This document shows, piece after piece, positions 1 to 8,322 of a stretch of 64,000 nucleotides of DNA. Position 1 is the stretch's first letter. Each line of letters begins with the position of its first letter. Below the pieces are notes generated by a model that was not told where the DNA came from, made no database searches, and worked only from the letters and a program-made list of their open reading frames with translations. The stretch comes from Planktomarina sp. GTDB taxonomy: Bacteria; Pseudomonadota; Alphaproteobacteria; Rhodobacterales; Rhodobacteraceae. The DNA lies in the NCBI GenBank assembly GCA_016780825.1, contig JADHLF010000001.1, forward strand, positions 1 to 64,000, given 5' to 3'. The position numbers and the translations under genes are program-made.

Positions 1-70
1 TGCAAAACAAAGCCCAGAACCGGCTTTGGACGAACTTTGGACAGATATTTACGCACAGGCGGAGGCTTAA
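1..70 (+). CDS. pdhA: Pyruvate dehydrogenase E1 alpha subunit, C-terminal end only
   Basis: The window opens inside a gene whose last 22 codons are visible in the frame starting at base 2 and ending with TAA at 68-70. The tail reads ALDELWTDIYAQAEA, the kind of acidic, Trp-containing C terminus expected of a PdhA subunit, and the stop lies 3 bases before the pdhB start. In the complex E1 alpha binds thiamine diphosphate and works with E1 beta to decarboxylate pyruvate. The identity rests mainly on position and this short tail; the body of the gene is outside the window. Confidence 0.75.
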   Translation, partial: AKQSPEPALDELWTDIYAQAEA

Positions 71-73
71 CCC

Positions 74-322
74 ATGGCGATTGAAATTTTGATGCCCGCA
101 CTGTCTCCCACCATGGAAGAAGGCACCTTGGCCAAATGGTTGGTCGCCGAAGGTGATAAGGTCAGCTCCGGGGATATTCTGGCTGAAATTGAAACTGACA
201 AAGCCACAATGGAGTTCGAAGCGGTCGATGAGGGGGTCATTGGCAAATTGTTGATTGCAGAGGGCACGGCGAATGTGGCCGTAAACTCTGCCATTGCCAT
301 TTTGCTGGACGAGGGCGAAAGC
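74..322 (+). repeat. Lipoyl-domain coding repeat, copy 1 (in pdhB)
   Basis: The first 83 codons of pdhB and of pdhC (second copy about 1446-1694) encode lipoyl domains that differ at only about nine positions by my alignment, and their DNA is similar too. The copies are direct repeats about 1.37 kb apart, a possible substrate for gene conversion. Confidence 0.85.
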
Positions 323-1435
323 CTGTCTGATGCCGCCCCAAGTGCCGCCCCCGCGTCCTGCGCGGCTCCACAGGCGGCCTCAGAGCCCGCCCCATCGGCC
401 TCAGCCCCCGTGGCCGTGAAGGTTGTCGAACAGGATTTGCCCGCTGGCACGACATTCAAAAGCCTCACCGTGCGTGAGGCCATTCGCGAAGCCATGTCCG
501 AAGAGATGCGCGCGGATGAAACGGTCTATCTCATGGGTGAAGAGGTGGCCGAATACCAAGGCGCCTATAAGATCTCGCAGGGCATGCTCGATGAGTTTGG
601 CCCAAAGCGGGTGATTGACACGCCCATTACCGAGCATGGGTTTGCCGGTATTGCGGTTGGTGCCGCCTTTGGCGGGCTCAAGCCCGTGGTCGAATTCATG
701 ACATTTAACTTCGCCATGCAGGCGATGGATCATATCATCAATTCGGCAGCCAAGACCCTCTATATGTCTGGTGGCCAAATGGGCGCACCCATGGTGTTTC
801 GCGGCCCCAATGGGGCAGCCGCCCGCGTGGGCGCACAGCACAGCCAGGACTATGCGGCTTGGTATGCCCATATCCCAGGGCTCAAAGTTGTGATGCCCTA
901 TTCGGCAGATGACGCCAAAGGCCTTCTCAAATCAGCCATTCGTGATCCCAATCCCGTGATCTTTTTGGAGAATGAAATTCTCTATGGCCAGAGCTTCCAA
1001 GTCCCAGATTTGCCCGATTACACCGTGCCGCTTGGCAAGGCGCGCATCTGGCGGGAAGGCAATGACATCACATTGGTCAGCTTCGGCATCGGTATGAAAT
1101 ATGCGCTGGAAGCTGCAGATCAACTGGCCGATATGGGCGTGAGCGCGGAAGTCATCGACCTGCGCTGTCTGCGTCCTATGGACACCGAGACGGTGGTGAA
1201 TTCTGTGAAAAAGACCAACCGCTGCGTGACAATCGAAGAGGGATTCCCGGTCTGCTCCATCGGCAGCCATATCTCCTCAGTTCTGATGCAAGAGGCCTTT
1301 GATTATCTCGACGCCCCCGTTATCACCTGCACAGGCAAAGACGTTCCCATGCCCTATGCGGCCAATCTTGAGAAACTTGCCCTGGTCACCACCGCTGAAG
1401 TGATGACGGCGGCCACATCTGTCCTCTACCGTTAA
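74..1435 (+). CDS. pdhB: Pyruvate dehydrogenase E1 beta subunit with N-terminal lipoyl domain
   Basis: This 453-residue protein joins an N-terminal lipoyl domain (about residues 1-80; lipoyl-lysine K43 in the ETDKATME motif), an Ala/Pro linker (about 85-120) and a transketolase-like E1 beta domain (about 130-453). Classical E1 beta subunits are near 330 residues and lack the lipoyl part; an added lipoyl domain is known from alphaproteobacterial complexes. With PdhA it decarboxylates pyruvate and reductively acetylates lipoyl groups in the cytoplasmic PDH complex. It starts 3 bases after the pdhA stop, and pdhC follows after 10 bases behind a strong AAGGAG site, so the three are one operon. 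Confidence 0.96.
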   Translation: MAIEILMPALSPTMEEGTLAKWLVAEGDKVSSGDILAEIETDKATMEFEAVDEGVIGKLLIAEGTANVAVNSAIAILLDEGESLSDAAPSAAPASCAAPQAASEPAPSASAPVAVKVVEQDLPAGTTFKSLTVREAIREAMSEEMRADETVYLMGEEVAEYQGAYKISQGMLDEFGPKRVIDTPITEHGFAGIAVGAAFGGLKPVVEFMTFNFAMQAMDHIINSAAKTLYMSGGQMGAPMVFRGPNGAAARVGAQHSQDYAAWYAHIPGLKVVMPYSADDAKGLLKSAIRDPNPVIFLENEILYGQSFQVPDLPDYTVPLGKARIWREGNDITLVSFGIGMKYALEAADQLADMGVSAEVIDLRCLRPMDTETVVNSVKKTNRCVTIEEGFPVCSIGSHISSVLMQEAFDYLDAPVITCTGKDVPMPYAANLEKLALVTTAEVMTAATSVLYR

Positions 1436-1445
1436 GGAGCGCCCC

Positions 1446-1694
1446 ATGGCACTTGAAATTCTTATGCCGGCCCTATCGCCCACCATGGAAGAGGGCACCC
1501 TGGCCAAATGGTTGGTTGCTGAAGGGGATCGGGTTCAATCTGGCGATCTATTGGCTGAGATTGAAACCGACAAAGCCACGATGGAGTTTGAGGCCGTCGA
1601 TGAAGGCGTCATTGGCAAGCTCTTGGTTGCCGAGGGCACAGCGAATGTGAAGGTCAATTCTGCCATTGCCATCTTACTTGAAGAGGGCGATGCG
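1446..1694 (+). repeat. Lipoyl-domain coding repeat, copy 2 (in pdhC)
   Basis: This is the second member of the direct repeat described at 74-322. Both copies keep the lipoylation motif ETDKATME, so both domains should be lipoylated. Confidence 0.85.
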
Positions 1695-2741
1695 GCAGAT
1701 GCGACCGCCTCCCCCGCGCAAAGCGCCGCTGCCGATGCCGCTGCGCCTCTGGCCGCAGAAGCGAGTACAGCAAAGCCACCAGCCGCCGCCGCCCCCGCCG
1801 CCGCGCAGACACAGGACGGCACGCGCATTTTTGCCTCGCCTCTGGCGCGCCGTATTGCAGCCGATCAAGGCTTGGATCTGGCCAAGATCACCGGATCCGG
1901 CCCCAAGGGGCGCATTGTCAAAGCCGATGTGAGTGGCGCCCCGGCTGCGGCTGCGGCCCCGGCCTCCGTTTCCGCCGCCACCGCCATGGCCCCAGCCACA
2001 CCGCCCCGCTCCGCAAGCGCCGCCAGCGTGGAAGCGCTCTATCAGGGGCGCAGCTATAAAGCGGTGTCTTTGGATGGGATGCGCAGGGTCATTGCAGACC
2101 GGTTGACCGAAGCCAAGCAAACCATCCCGCATTTCTATCTGCGCCGCGACATTCAGCTCGACAGTTTGCTCAAGCTGCGCAGCGAGATAAACACCGGTCT
2201 CGAAGCCCGAGGTGTAAAGCTCTCAGTGAATGATTTTATCATCAAGGCCTGCGCCATGGCGTTGCAAAGCGTTCCGGCCGCCAATGCGGTTTGGGCCGGC
2301 GACCGCGTTTTGCAGATGGAGGCTTCCGATATCTCGGTTGCTGTCGCCATTGAGGGTGGATTATTCACTCCGGTGCTGTTGGACGCCGACAGCAAATCTT
2401 TGTCTAAATTGGCCGTTGAGATGAAAGATCTCGCCACCCGGGCCCGCAGCCGCAAATTGGCACCCCATGAATATCAGGGCGGCAGCTTCTCAATCTCGAA
2501 TCTGGGCATGATGGGCATTGATAATTTTGATGCGGTGATTAACCCGCCGCAAGGGGCCATTCTCGCGGTTGGAGCCGGCAAAAAACGTCCCGTTGTGGGC
2601 GCCGATGGCACCCTAAGCGTGGCAACCGTCATGTCCGTCACTATGTCCGTGGATCACCGGGTGATTGACGGGGCTTTGGGTGCGGAATTGCTCGACGCGA
2701 TTGTTCACAATCTCGAATACCCCCTGTCTATGCTGGCGTAA
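1446..2741 (+). CDS. pdhC: Dihydrolipoamide acetyltransferase (E2) of pyruvate dehydrogenase
   Basis: This is the 431-residue core subunit that moves the acetyl group from lipoamide to CoA. One lipoyl domain (about 1-80, lipoyl-lysine K43) is followed by an Ala/Pro linker, a peripheral subunit-binding domain (about 129-165, starting RIFASPLARR) and the catalytic domain (about 200-431) with the DHRVIDG motif, whose catalytic histidine is H404. The lipoyl domain is almost identical to the one in pdhB, pointing to duplication or gene conversion. No E3 (lpd) gene follows; the operon ends at a strong hairpin about 20 bases after the stop. Confidence 0.97.
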   Translation: MALEILMPALSPTMEEGTLAKWLVAEGDRVQSGDLLAEIETDKATMEFEAVDEGVIGKLLVAEGTANVKVNSAIAILLEEGDAADATASPAQSAAADAAAPLAAEASTAKPPAAAAPAAAQTQDGTRIFASPLARRIAADQGLDLAKITGSGPKGRIVKADVSGAPAAAAAPASVSAATAMAPATPPRSASAASVEALYQGRSYKAVSLDGMRRVIADRLTEAKQTIPHFYLRRDIQLDSLLKLRSEINTGLEARGVKLSVNDFIIKACAMALQSVPAANAVWAGDRVLQMEASDISVAVAIEGGLFTPVLLDADSKSLSKLAVEMKDLATRARSRKLAPHEYQGGSFSISNLGMMGIDNFDAVINPPQGAILAVGAGKKRPVVGADGTLSVATVMSVTMSVDHRVIDGALGAELLDAIVHNLEYPLSMLA

Positions 2742-2760
2742 AATCCTGTTAATATATAAA

Positions 2761-2796
2761 AACCCGGCGCGGTCACTGACTGCGCCGGGTTTTTTG
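2761..2796. terminator. Bidirectional intrinsic terminator between pdhC and cysE
   Basis: A perfect 10-bp stem (2761-2770 with 2782-2791) with an 11-base loop is followed by a run of T on the plus strand. The reverse direction is also followed by T-rich sequence. It can therefore end both the pdh operon and the converging cysE transcript. Confidence 0.92.
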
Positions 2797-2825
2797 TACC
2801 TGATCTCGTGCCGATCGGCCACTTA

Positions 2826-3623
2826 CTACCCTAAGAGTTGATCCATCATGATCGAGGGCTGTTCACAGCCCGCTTCTCCAACGATCTTGGCAGGAACGCC
2901 GGCTACGGTTTTACAGGGCGGCACCTCATGGAGCACCACAGATCCGGCTGCAATGCGGCTGCAATGGCCAACTTTGATATTGCCCAGAACCTTAGCCCCG
3001 GCCCCGATCAATACACCGTCGCCAATCTTTGGGTGGCGTTCATCGTCTTGTTTGCCAGTCCCTCCCAAGGTGACCGAATGCAGCATCGAGACATTGTCTC
3101 CCACCACAGCCGTCTCACCAATCACGATAGAATGAGCGTGATCAATCATGAGCCCGCGACCGATAACGGCTGCTGGATGAATATCAATGCCAAAGACTTC
3201 CGAAATGCGCGATTGGAAAAAATACGCCAGGTCTTTGCGCCCATCGCGCCAAAGGGCATGGCCCACGCGATAGGCTTGAATGGCTTGGAAGCCCTTGAAG
3301 AATAACAAGGGCTGAGTAAGACTATGACACGCTGGATCACGCTCGCGCACCGCCATGAGATCGGCGCGCGAATAGGATCCGATATCGTCGGACCGGATGG
3401 TATGATCGGCGATTTCGCGCAGCATTTGCTCCGGCATTTCCGCCGAGGCCAGTTTCAGCGCAATTCGGTAGGACAGAGCTTGCTCCAGGCTGCTGTGATG
3501 CAGAATGCTAGAATGGATCATAGCCCCCAAAAGCGGCTCTTGCTTCAATGCGCTTTGCGCTTGCCGCACCATTTTTTCCCATACTGGGTCGATGGCTTTC
3601 AATTGCGCTGCGGTCTGTGCCAT
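2826..3623 (-). CDS. cysE: Serine O-acetyltransferase
   Basis: CysE makes O-acetylserine from serine and acetyl-CoA, the first step of cysteine synthesis. The 265-residue protein has the N-terminal helical domain of the family (about 10-140) and a left-handed beta-helix of hexapeptide repeats (about 145-245), with the conserved stretches DIHPAAVIG, MLHSVTLGGTG and AGVPAKIVG. The ATG at 3623 is preceded by a GAGGA-type site. It converges on the pdh operon and lies directly downstream, on the same strand, of the decayed GTA tail gene; from memory, cysE is the usual downstream neighbour of the GTA cluster in Rhodobacterales. Confidence 0.96.
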   Translation of the reverse strand: MAQTAAQLKAIDPVWEKMVRQAQSALKQEPLLGAMIHSSILHHSSLEQALSYRIALKLASAEMPEQMLREIADHTIRSDDIGSYSRADLMAVRERDPACHSLTQPLLFFKGFQAIQAYRVGHALWRDGRKDLAYFFQSRISEVFGIDIHPAAVIGRGLMIDHAHSIVIGETAVVGDNVSMLHSVTLGGTGKQDDERHPKIGDGVLIGAGAKVLGNIKVGHCSRIAAGSVVLHEVPPCKTVAGVPAKIVGEAGCEQPSIMMDQLLG

Positions 3624-3733
3624 GGGTCTATCCTCTGGTTGACGCTGTCCTGTGTCCTACATAAGCGGATTATCAAACTTATCAACCTATGCGCAGCCGA
3701 TAGGCAACCGATCAACGCAATCGTCTTGACGGG

Positions 3734-4915
3734 TCAAATCGTGAAGCGAAACTTGCGAAACAAGCCCGGGCCAAAACTTTCAGACAGCTGCGCCACTTGC
3801 AGCTCAAGCAGTCCCTGCGCGCCATCGAGCGCCTGCATCGAAGCACGATAGCGCCATTGGGTTTGTTGAACCTCCTCTTGACGCAGCAGCTGTGCGCCGG
3901 AAAAGATTTTAACCTGGTAGCGCTCCTGCGTCTCCGACAGGGGTATCTCTGCCAAATCCCAAGATGCTCCTTCCAAACGCGTGCGCCTAATCCAGGAAAA
4001 TTCCAGATCCGCACCATCCCATTTTCTCTTCAAATGCACTGGCGCATAGGGGCGTAGCCCGTTGCCAGCAAAGGCCGCGCTGAGCTTGCGATAGCTGTAA
4101 TCAGAATAGGGCCGTGCCGCAGGGCCAATTTGGAAATACTGCACGACGCCGCGCCCGGACGCGGCCAGCTCAATCTACTGCGGCGCGCCATCAAGCAACA
4201 CGAAATAGGATCCCGCCGGCCAATGGGCTGGCATTAGGGCATCGCTGCCCAATTGGCCGCGCAACCGGCCCGACAGCGCATAGCGCCCCGGGGCCAAAAG
4301 CTCAGCCGATTGAAACTGAAAGATCTCCCAATTATCCTGGCTGCCGTCTCCAATTGCGGCCAAATTCGCCCCAGCCAGCAGCGCCTCAAGGGTGACGCCG
4401 GACAGGCTTCCGCGTGTCAGCTCCACCTCCAGCGGCACGCCGTGATCCAAAACGCCCGGCGTTGCAGCGGCCAATGGCGTTGCCGTAACGCCCAAGACCG
4501 CCGGAGATTTCAACACAATGTTGAGCGAAAAATCCGCATCATAGCGCGAGCTGTACAGCGCAACAGGCCCGGGCCAAGGCTCCGCAGTCGCGGCAACATA
4601 GGGCGCATGCGGGCGCTCATCGCCTGTGATCAGCGGCAGATCCAAGAACAATGGGAACACCGGCGCAATCGGTGTTGCTGCAGGCAACTCCAAGGGTTTT
4701 TGCGCCAAGCTCGACCCCTCATAGAGGGTTTCATCAACCCGCACGGCCAGCGCCAATCCCTGATCTGCTTGCTCCAATTGATCAATCCGGTAAGAGGCCC
4801 AACCGCCTGGCTCTGCCAGTTTGACCACATCCCCGGCCCCCAAATGCCCCAAAGAGGGCGGCAGGGAGAAAGACGCCCGGTCGCGCCCCACGCGCGCCCA
4901 ATTGACTGCCGCATG
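3734..4915 (-). pseudogene. 3' remnant of the gene transfer agent tail-tip ('megatron') gene g15, with in-frame stop
   Basis: Translated on the minus strand, about 4915-4175 and 4144-3734 lie in one frame separated by a single TAG (just before 4174). Reading through the stop joins the conserved end of the GTA/phage-tail TIM-barrel-type protein: GRLRGQLGSDA, WPAGSYFVLLDGAPQ, then GRGVVQYFQIGPAARPY and LRPYAPVHLK. Full-length family members have well over 1,000 residues as I recall; only about the last 390 codons remain, with no TIM-barrel part and no start of their own. The 5' side runs into another reading frame near 4900-4920. Family recognition is by motif memory; the stop and truncation are seen directly. 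Confidence 0.85.
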
Positions 4916-5184
4916 GCGTCGAAGTCGATGTCAGTTTCGCCACAGGTTTCTTTTGATTTTGACTCTTCATAAGATAATTTGACCTCAATGTTCAGCAATT
5001 GCTGGCGGGCATTGTCTAAGTCTCTGACGCATTTAACTAATCTTGCGGTATCGGCCTCTGTGTCATATTTGACGGCCTGCAAAATCTCGACGATTTCACT
5101 GGAATATTCCACAACAATCGCCCGATATTTGTCTCGCAAAATCACGTCACGCCCGTCGATTGGGACGGGAGTTGATTTTGTCAT
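4630..5184 (-). CDS. Small helical ORF, possible GTA g1 (small terminase) remnant, fused out of frame to the g15 remnant
   Basis: An ATG at 5184 with a GAGAGG site 6-7 bases upstream opens a frame whose first about 90 residues look like real protein: MTKSTPVPIDGRDVIL, then two long charged helices that could form a coiled-coil hairpin. After about codon 92 (near 4905) the frame enters the g15 remnant out of register and reads meaningless sequence to a stop at 4630. Size, helical hairpin and position just after mltG, where GTA g1 is expected, suggest the terminase small subunit gene cut by a deletion. I do not recognise the sequence itself, so this is inference. If expressed, the product would carry a scrambled C terminus of about 90 residues. 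Confidence 0.5.
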   Translation of the reverse strand: MTKSTPVPIDGRDVILRDKYRAIVVEYSSEIVEILQAVKYDTEADTARLVKCVRDLDNARQQLLNIEVKLSYEESKSKETCGETDIDFDAMRQSIGRAWGATGRLSPCRPLWGIWGPGMWSNWQSQAVGPLTGLINWSKQIRDWRWPCGLMKPSMRGRAWRKNPWSCLQQHRLRRCSHCSWICR

Positions 5185-5263
5185 ATGTCTGCCTCTCTTG
5201 CGCTCGGCACGACGGGCGCCGCGTCGCGGCATCCGTGCATTAAAGTGATGTGAGGAGTTTGGC

Positions 5264-5284
5264 CCAAAGATGTAAAACCTTTGG
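5264..5284. promoter_or_regulatory. Inverted repeat upstream of the g1-like ORF
   Basis: CCAAAG at 5264-5269 pairs with CTTTGG at 5279-5284 across a 9-base A/T-rich spacer, about 80 bases upstream of the ATG at 5184 and downstream of the mltG stop. It could be a protein-binding site of the former GTA promoter or a weak transcript hairpin. No protein can be assigned from sequence. Confidence 0.3.
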
Positions 5285-5315
5285 AACCGGGGCGGGCGGT
5301 CACATTGACAAAGCC

Positions 5316-6467
5316 TTACGGCTGTCTGGCCGCTTCAATCTTGCGCCAGGCCGCGACATTGCGATTATGCTCTTTGAGCGTCACCGCAAAGGCGTGGCCG
5401 CCGCTGCCGTCTGCTACGAAAAATATAAACTCGGTCTGCGCGGGTGTGAGCGCCGCTTGCAGGCTGGCCAAGCCCGGGTTGGCAATCGGCGTTGGCGGCA
5501 GACCACGGTTGACATAGGTGTTCCACGGCGTGTTTTTGCGCAGTTCACTTTTGCGCAGGCCCCGCCCCAAAACGCCCCTGCCCTGAGTCACCCCATAAAT
5601 AACCGTCGGATCCGTTTGCAGCGGCATGCCCTTTTCCAAACGATTGGCAAAAACCGAGGCCACTGTGAAACGCTCATCGGCCACGCCGGTCTCTTTTTCA
5701 ATGATTGAGGCCAGGATCAGCAGCTCTTCCATCGTCTCCACTGGGGTGGCGTCGCTGCGCTGCGCCCAAACTTCAGCAAGGCGGCGCTCCTGTTCTTGCA
5801 GCATCCGCGCGAGCAGGTCTTGGCGCGCATCGCCGGCTTTGATTTCGTAACTGTCCGGAGCCAACAAACCCTCTGCGGGGACCTGTGCAATATCGCCCGT
5901 CAAAAAGTCGATGGATTTGAGAGCCTCGACCACCTGCCAACTGGTCGTGCCCTCTGCGATTGCCAGTCGAATGCGCGTATCGCCCTGCCCGATCACCCGG
6001 CTATAGGCTTGCGGTGCTGGCTCCTCAGCTGGGGTAAAACGCGCGACTTCCTCATAGCTGTTCGACACCGGATCCAATTCACGCACCAAAACCGAGCTGC
6101 GCGTGACCCCCACGCGATAGACCACCTCCGTCCCGCAGGTATTGCGGCCACTGGTGGTGATTTGATCAGCAATTTCTGCCATAGAGGCACCCGCTGGGAT
6201 CAAAAAACTGCCCGCTTTCAGGCGCGCCGATTTGTCGGTGTAATCGGCGCCGATATTGAACAATTCTTTGCTTCGGACCGCGCCCTTATCCTTGAGATTA
6301 ACCGCCACCATCGACATAGAGCTGCCGGGCTCGACCTTGAGGCAAATCGCCTCTGCCAAAGGACCAGCTTTGTAATACTGCGCTTTGAGAAGCGTCATCA
6401 CCCCGCCAATCAGGAAAAGAAAGACAACACCTAAGGTCATTGCATTGGACGCAATGTTTCGCCACAT
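5316..6467 (-). CDS. mltG: Endolytic murein transglycosylase MltG
   Basis: MltG is an inner-membrane lytic transglycosylase that cleaves nascent glycan strands and is thought to set their length. The 383-residue protein has one N-terminal membrane segment (about residues 8-27), a LysM-like region and a C-terminal YceG domain with ILASIIEKETGV, which carries the family's catalytic glutamate, and the conserved TDPTVIYGVTQG. I chose the ATG at 6467, one base after the fabF stop; the longer open frame upstream lies inside fabF and does not resemble the family. It is translationally coupled to the fab cluster, as is common in Rhodobacterales. Confidence 0.95.
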   Translation of the reverse strand: MWRNIASNAMTLGVVFLFLIGGVMTLLKAQYYKAGPLAEAICLKVEPGSSMSMVAVNLKDKGAVRSKELFNIGADYTDKSARLKAGSFLIPAGASMAEIADQITTSGRNTCGTEVVYRVGVTRSSVLVRELDPVSNSYEEVARFTPAEEPAPQAYSRVIGQGDTRIRLAIAEGTTSWQVVEALKSIDFLTGDIAQVPAEGLLAPDSYEIKAGDARQDLLARMLQEQERRLAEVWAQRSDATPVETMEELLILASIIEKETGVADERFTVASVFANRLEKGMPLQTDPTVIYGVTQGRGVLGRGLRKSELRKNTPWNTYVNRGLPPTPIANPGLASLQAALTPAQTEFIFFVADGSGGHAFAVTLKEHNRNVAAWRKIEAARQP

Positions 6468-6468
6468 A

Positions 6469-7728
6469 TTATGCAAATTTCCCGAAAACGACGCTGGCAT
6501 TCGTGCCGCCAAAGCCAAATGAGTTGGACAGGGCGACGTTGATCTGGCGTTCCACCTTGGCATTTGGCGCCAGATCAATCGGTGTCTGCACTGCTGGATT
6601 GTCCAGATTGATGGTCGGCGGGGCGACTTGATCGCGAATGGCCAGAATGCTGAAAATCGCCTCAATGGCGCCTGCCGCACCCAACAAATGCCCAGTGGAT
6701 GATTTGGTGGATGACATGGTCACCCCAGAGGCGGCGTCGCCCAAGAGGCGCTCCACCGCGCTTAGCTCAATCGTATCGGCCATGGTCGAGGTGCCATGGG
6801 CGTTGATGTAATCAATCGCCGAGGGCTCCAGCCCCGCATTTTTGAGGGCCGCCCGCATAGACCGCTCGCCGCCCTCGCCGGTTTCGGATGGGGCGGTGAT
6901 ATGATAGGCATCGCCGGACATGCCATAGCCCAGAACCTCGGCGTAGATTTTCGCACCGCGCGCTTTGGCATGCTCCAGCTCTTCAAGGACAACAACACCG
7001 GCCCCCTCGCCCATGACAAAGCCATCTCTGTCCCTATCATAGGGGCGGCTGGCCTTGGTTGGATCAGCCTCTGATTTGGTTGACAAAGCTTTGCAGGCAT
7101 TAAATCCAGCGATACCAATCTCGCAAATTGAGCTTTCCGCGCCGCCGGCCACCATGACATCGGCATCCCCAAACATGATCAAACGGCTGGCATCACCAAT
7201 CGCATGCGCCCCGGTCGAGCAGGCCGTCACAACTGAATGGTTCGGCCCCTTAAAGCCATATTTGATGCTCACTTGCCCGGAGACCAAATTGATCAAAGCC
7301 CCCGGAATAAAGAATGGCGAGACCCGCCGCGGACCTTTTTGATGGATTAACAAGGCCGTTTCGGCAATGGTTTGCAGCCCGCCTATTCCAGAGCCGATCA
7401 TCACACCGGTCCGCTCGCGATCCGCATCGGCCTGCGGCATCCAGCCACTGTCCTGCACAGCTTGTTGAGCGGCGGCCAGACCGAAGAGAATGAAATCGTC
7501 AATTTTGCGCTGCTCTTTGGGTTCCAAATAGGCATCGCCGTTAAAGGTGCCATGCGTGCCATCGCCCAAAGGCACCTCACAGGCGTATTTCGTAACCACA
7601 TTGGTGGTGTCGAATTTCTCGATCATCCCTGCTCCGGACTGTCCTGCGAGCACGCGCTCCCAAGTCGCCTCAACCCCATCCGCCAAAGGGGATACCATTC
7701 CAAGCCCAGTTACCACGACACGACGCAT
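6469..7728 (-). CDS. fabF: Beta-ketoacyl-ACP synthase II
   Basis: FabF condenses malonyl-ACP with growing acyl-ACP chains in type II fatty acid synthesis. The 419-residue thiolase-fold protein has the catalytic cysteine C170 in TACSTGAHA and the two active-site histidine motifs INAHGTST and STGHLLGAAG near the C terminus. The ATG at 7728 has GGAG 5 bases upstream and starts the canonical MRRVVVTG; an in-frame TTG four codons earlier overlaps that site and was not used. It lies between acpP and mltG in a minus-strand fab operon. Confidence 0.97.
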   Translation of the reverse strand: MRRVVVTGLGMVSPLADGVEATWERVLAGQSGAGMIEKFDTTNVVTKYACEVPLGDGTHGTFNGDAYLEPKEQRKIDDFILFGLAAAQQAVQDSGWMPQADADRERTGVMIGSGIGGLQTIAETALLIHQKGPRRVSPFFIPGALINLVSGQVSIKYGFKGPNHSVVTACSTGAHAIGDASRLIMFGDADVMVAGGAESSICEIGIAGFNACKALSTKSEADPTKASRPYDRDRDGFVMGEGAGVVVLEELEHAKARGAKIYAEVLGYGMSGDAYHITAPSETGEGGERSMRAALKNAGLEPSAIDYINAHGTSTMADTIELSAVERLLGDAASGVTMSSTKSSTGHLLGAAGAIEAIFSILAIRDQVAPPTINLDNPAVQTPIDLAPNAKVERQINVALSNSFGFGGTNASVVFGKFA

Positions 7729-7825
7729 CTTGATCTCCAATTTTGATCTCTAGTCAATTATGATCTAAACCAATCGATAGGTCAGCCCCCAATTTTGGAA
7801 TAATGACCGGGGGTATAAACGAAAA

Positions 7826-7845
7826 CGGCATCCAAGAGGATGCCG
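7826..7845 (-). terminator. Hairpin downstream of acpP
   Basis: A perfect 8-bp stem (7826-7833 with 7838-7845) with a 4-base loop is followed on the minus strand by GTTTTCG, 25 bases after the acpP stop. The T-tract is short, so it may only attenuate readthrough and help give acpP a higher message level than fabF. Confidence 0.65.
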
Positions 7846-7869
7846 CAATCAAAACTCAAGGTGCTGAAC

Positions 7870-8103
7870 TTAAACAGCTTCATAGATATGCTTTACAGCG
7901 TCACCGAATGTTTGGATCGTTTCAGCTGCATCATCAGGAATTTCAATTCCGAACTCTTCTTCGAAAGCCATAACCAGCTCAACAGTGTCCAGGCTATCGG
8001 CGCCAAGATCATCAATGAAAGATGCATTCTCTACAACTTTATCTTCCTCAACACCCAGGTGCTCTACAACAATTTTCTTAACGCGGTCAGCTACATCGCT
8101 CAT
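7870..8103 (-). CDS. acpP: Acyl carrier protein
   Basis: This 77-residue acidic four-helix protein carries the growing acyl chain on 4'-phosphopantetheine attached to S37 in the GADSLDTVELV motif. Length and motif are canonical. It lies between fabG (upstream) and fabF (downstream) on the same strand. The 219-base gap between fabG and acpP is longer than others in this cluster, and a hairpin follows, consistent with a separate promoter, although I could not assign a convincing -35/-10 pair. Confidence 0.98.
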   Translation of the reverse strand: MSDVADRVKKIVVEHLGVEEDKVVENASFIDDLGADSLDTVELVMAFEEEFGIEIPDDAAETIQTFGDAVKHIYEAV

Positions 8104-8322
8104 ATATCAGGTCCTTATTCGTTCCGGGGCTTTCGCCCGTGGTTCTCCGCAGAATTTGCGGTCTTGATATGCTTCAACATCGAAGCGGTAGATCCCCGTA
8201 TTGCCACAGGGGGCCGATGTGAGCACAAGTGGGTGCAAATCACGTCGTTGAGCCGGCTATAGCACAGGATGGCCGGGGGGCAAATGTTTTGTCACCTGCA
8301 ATTTCAAATAGGCAAAAAACCC

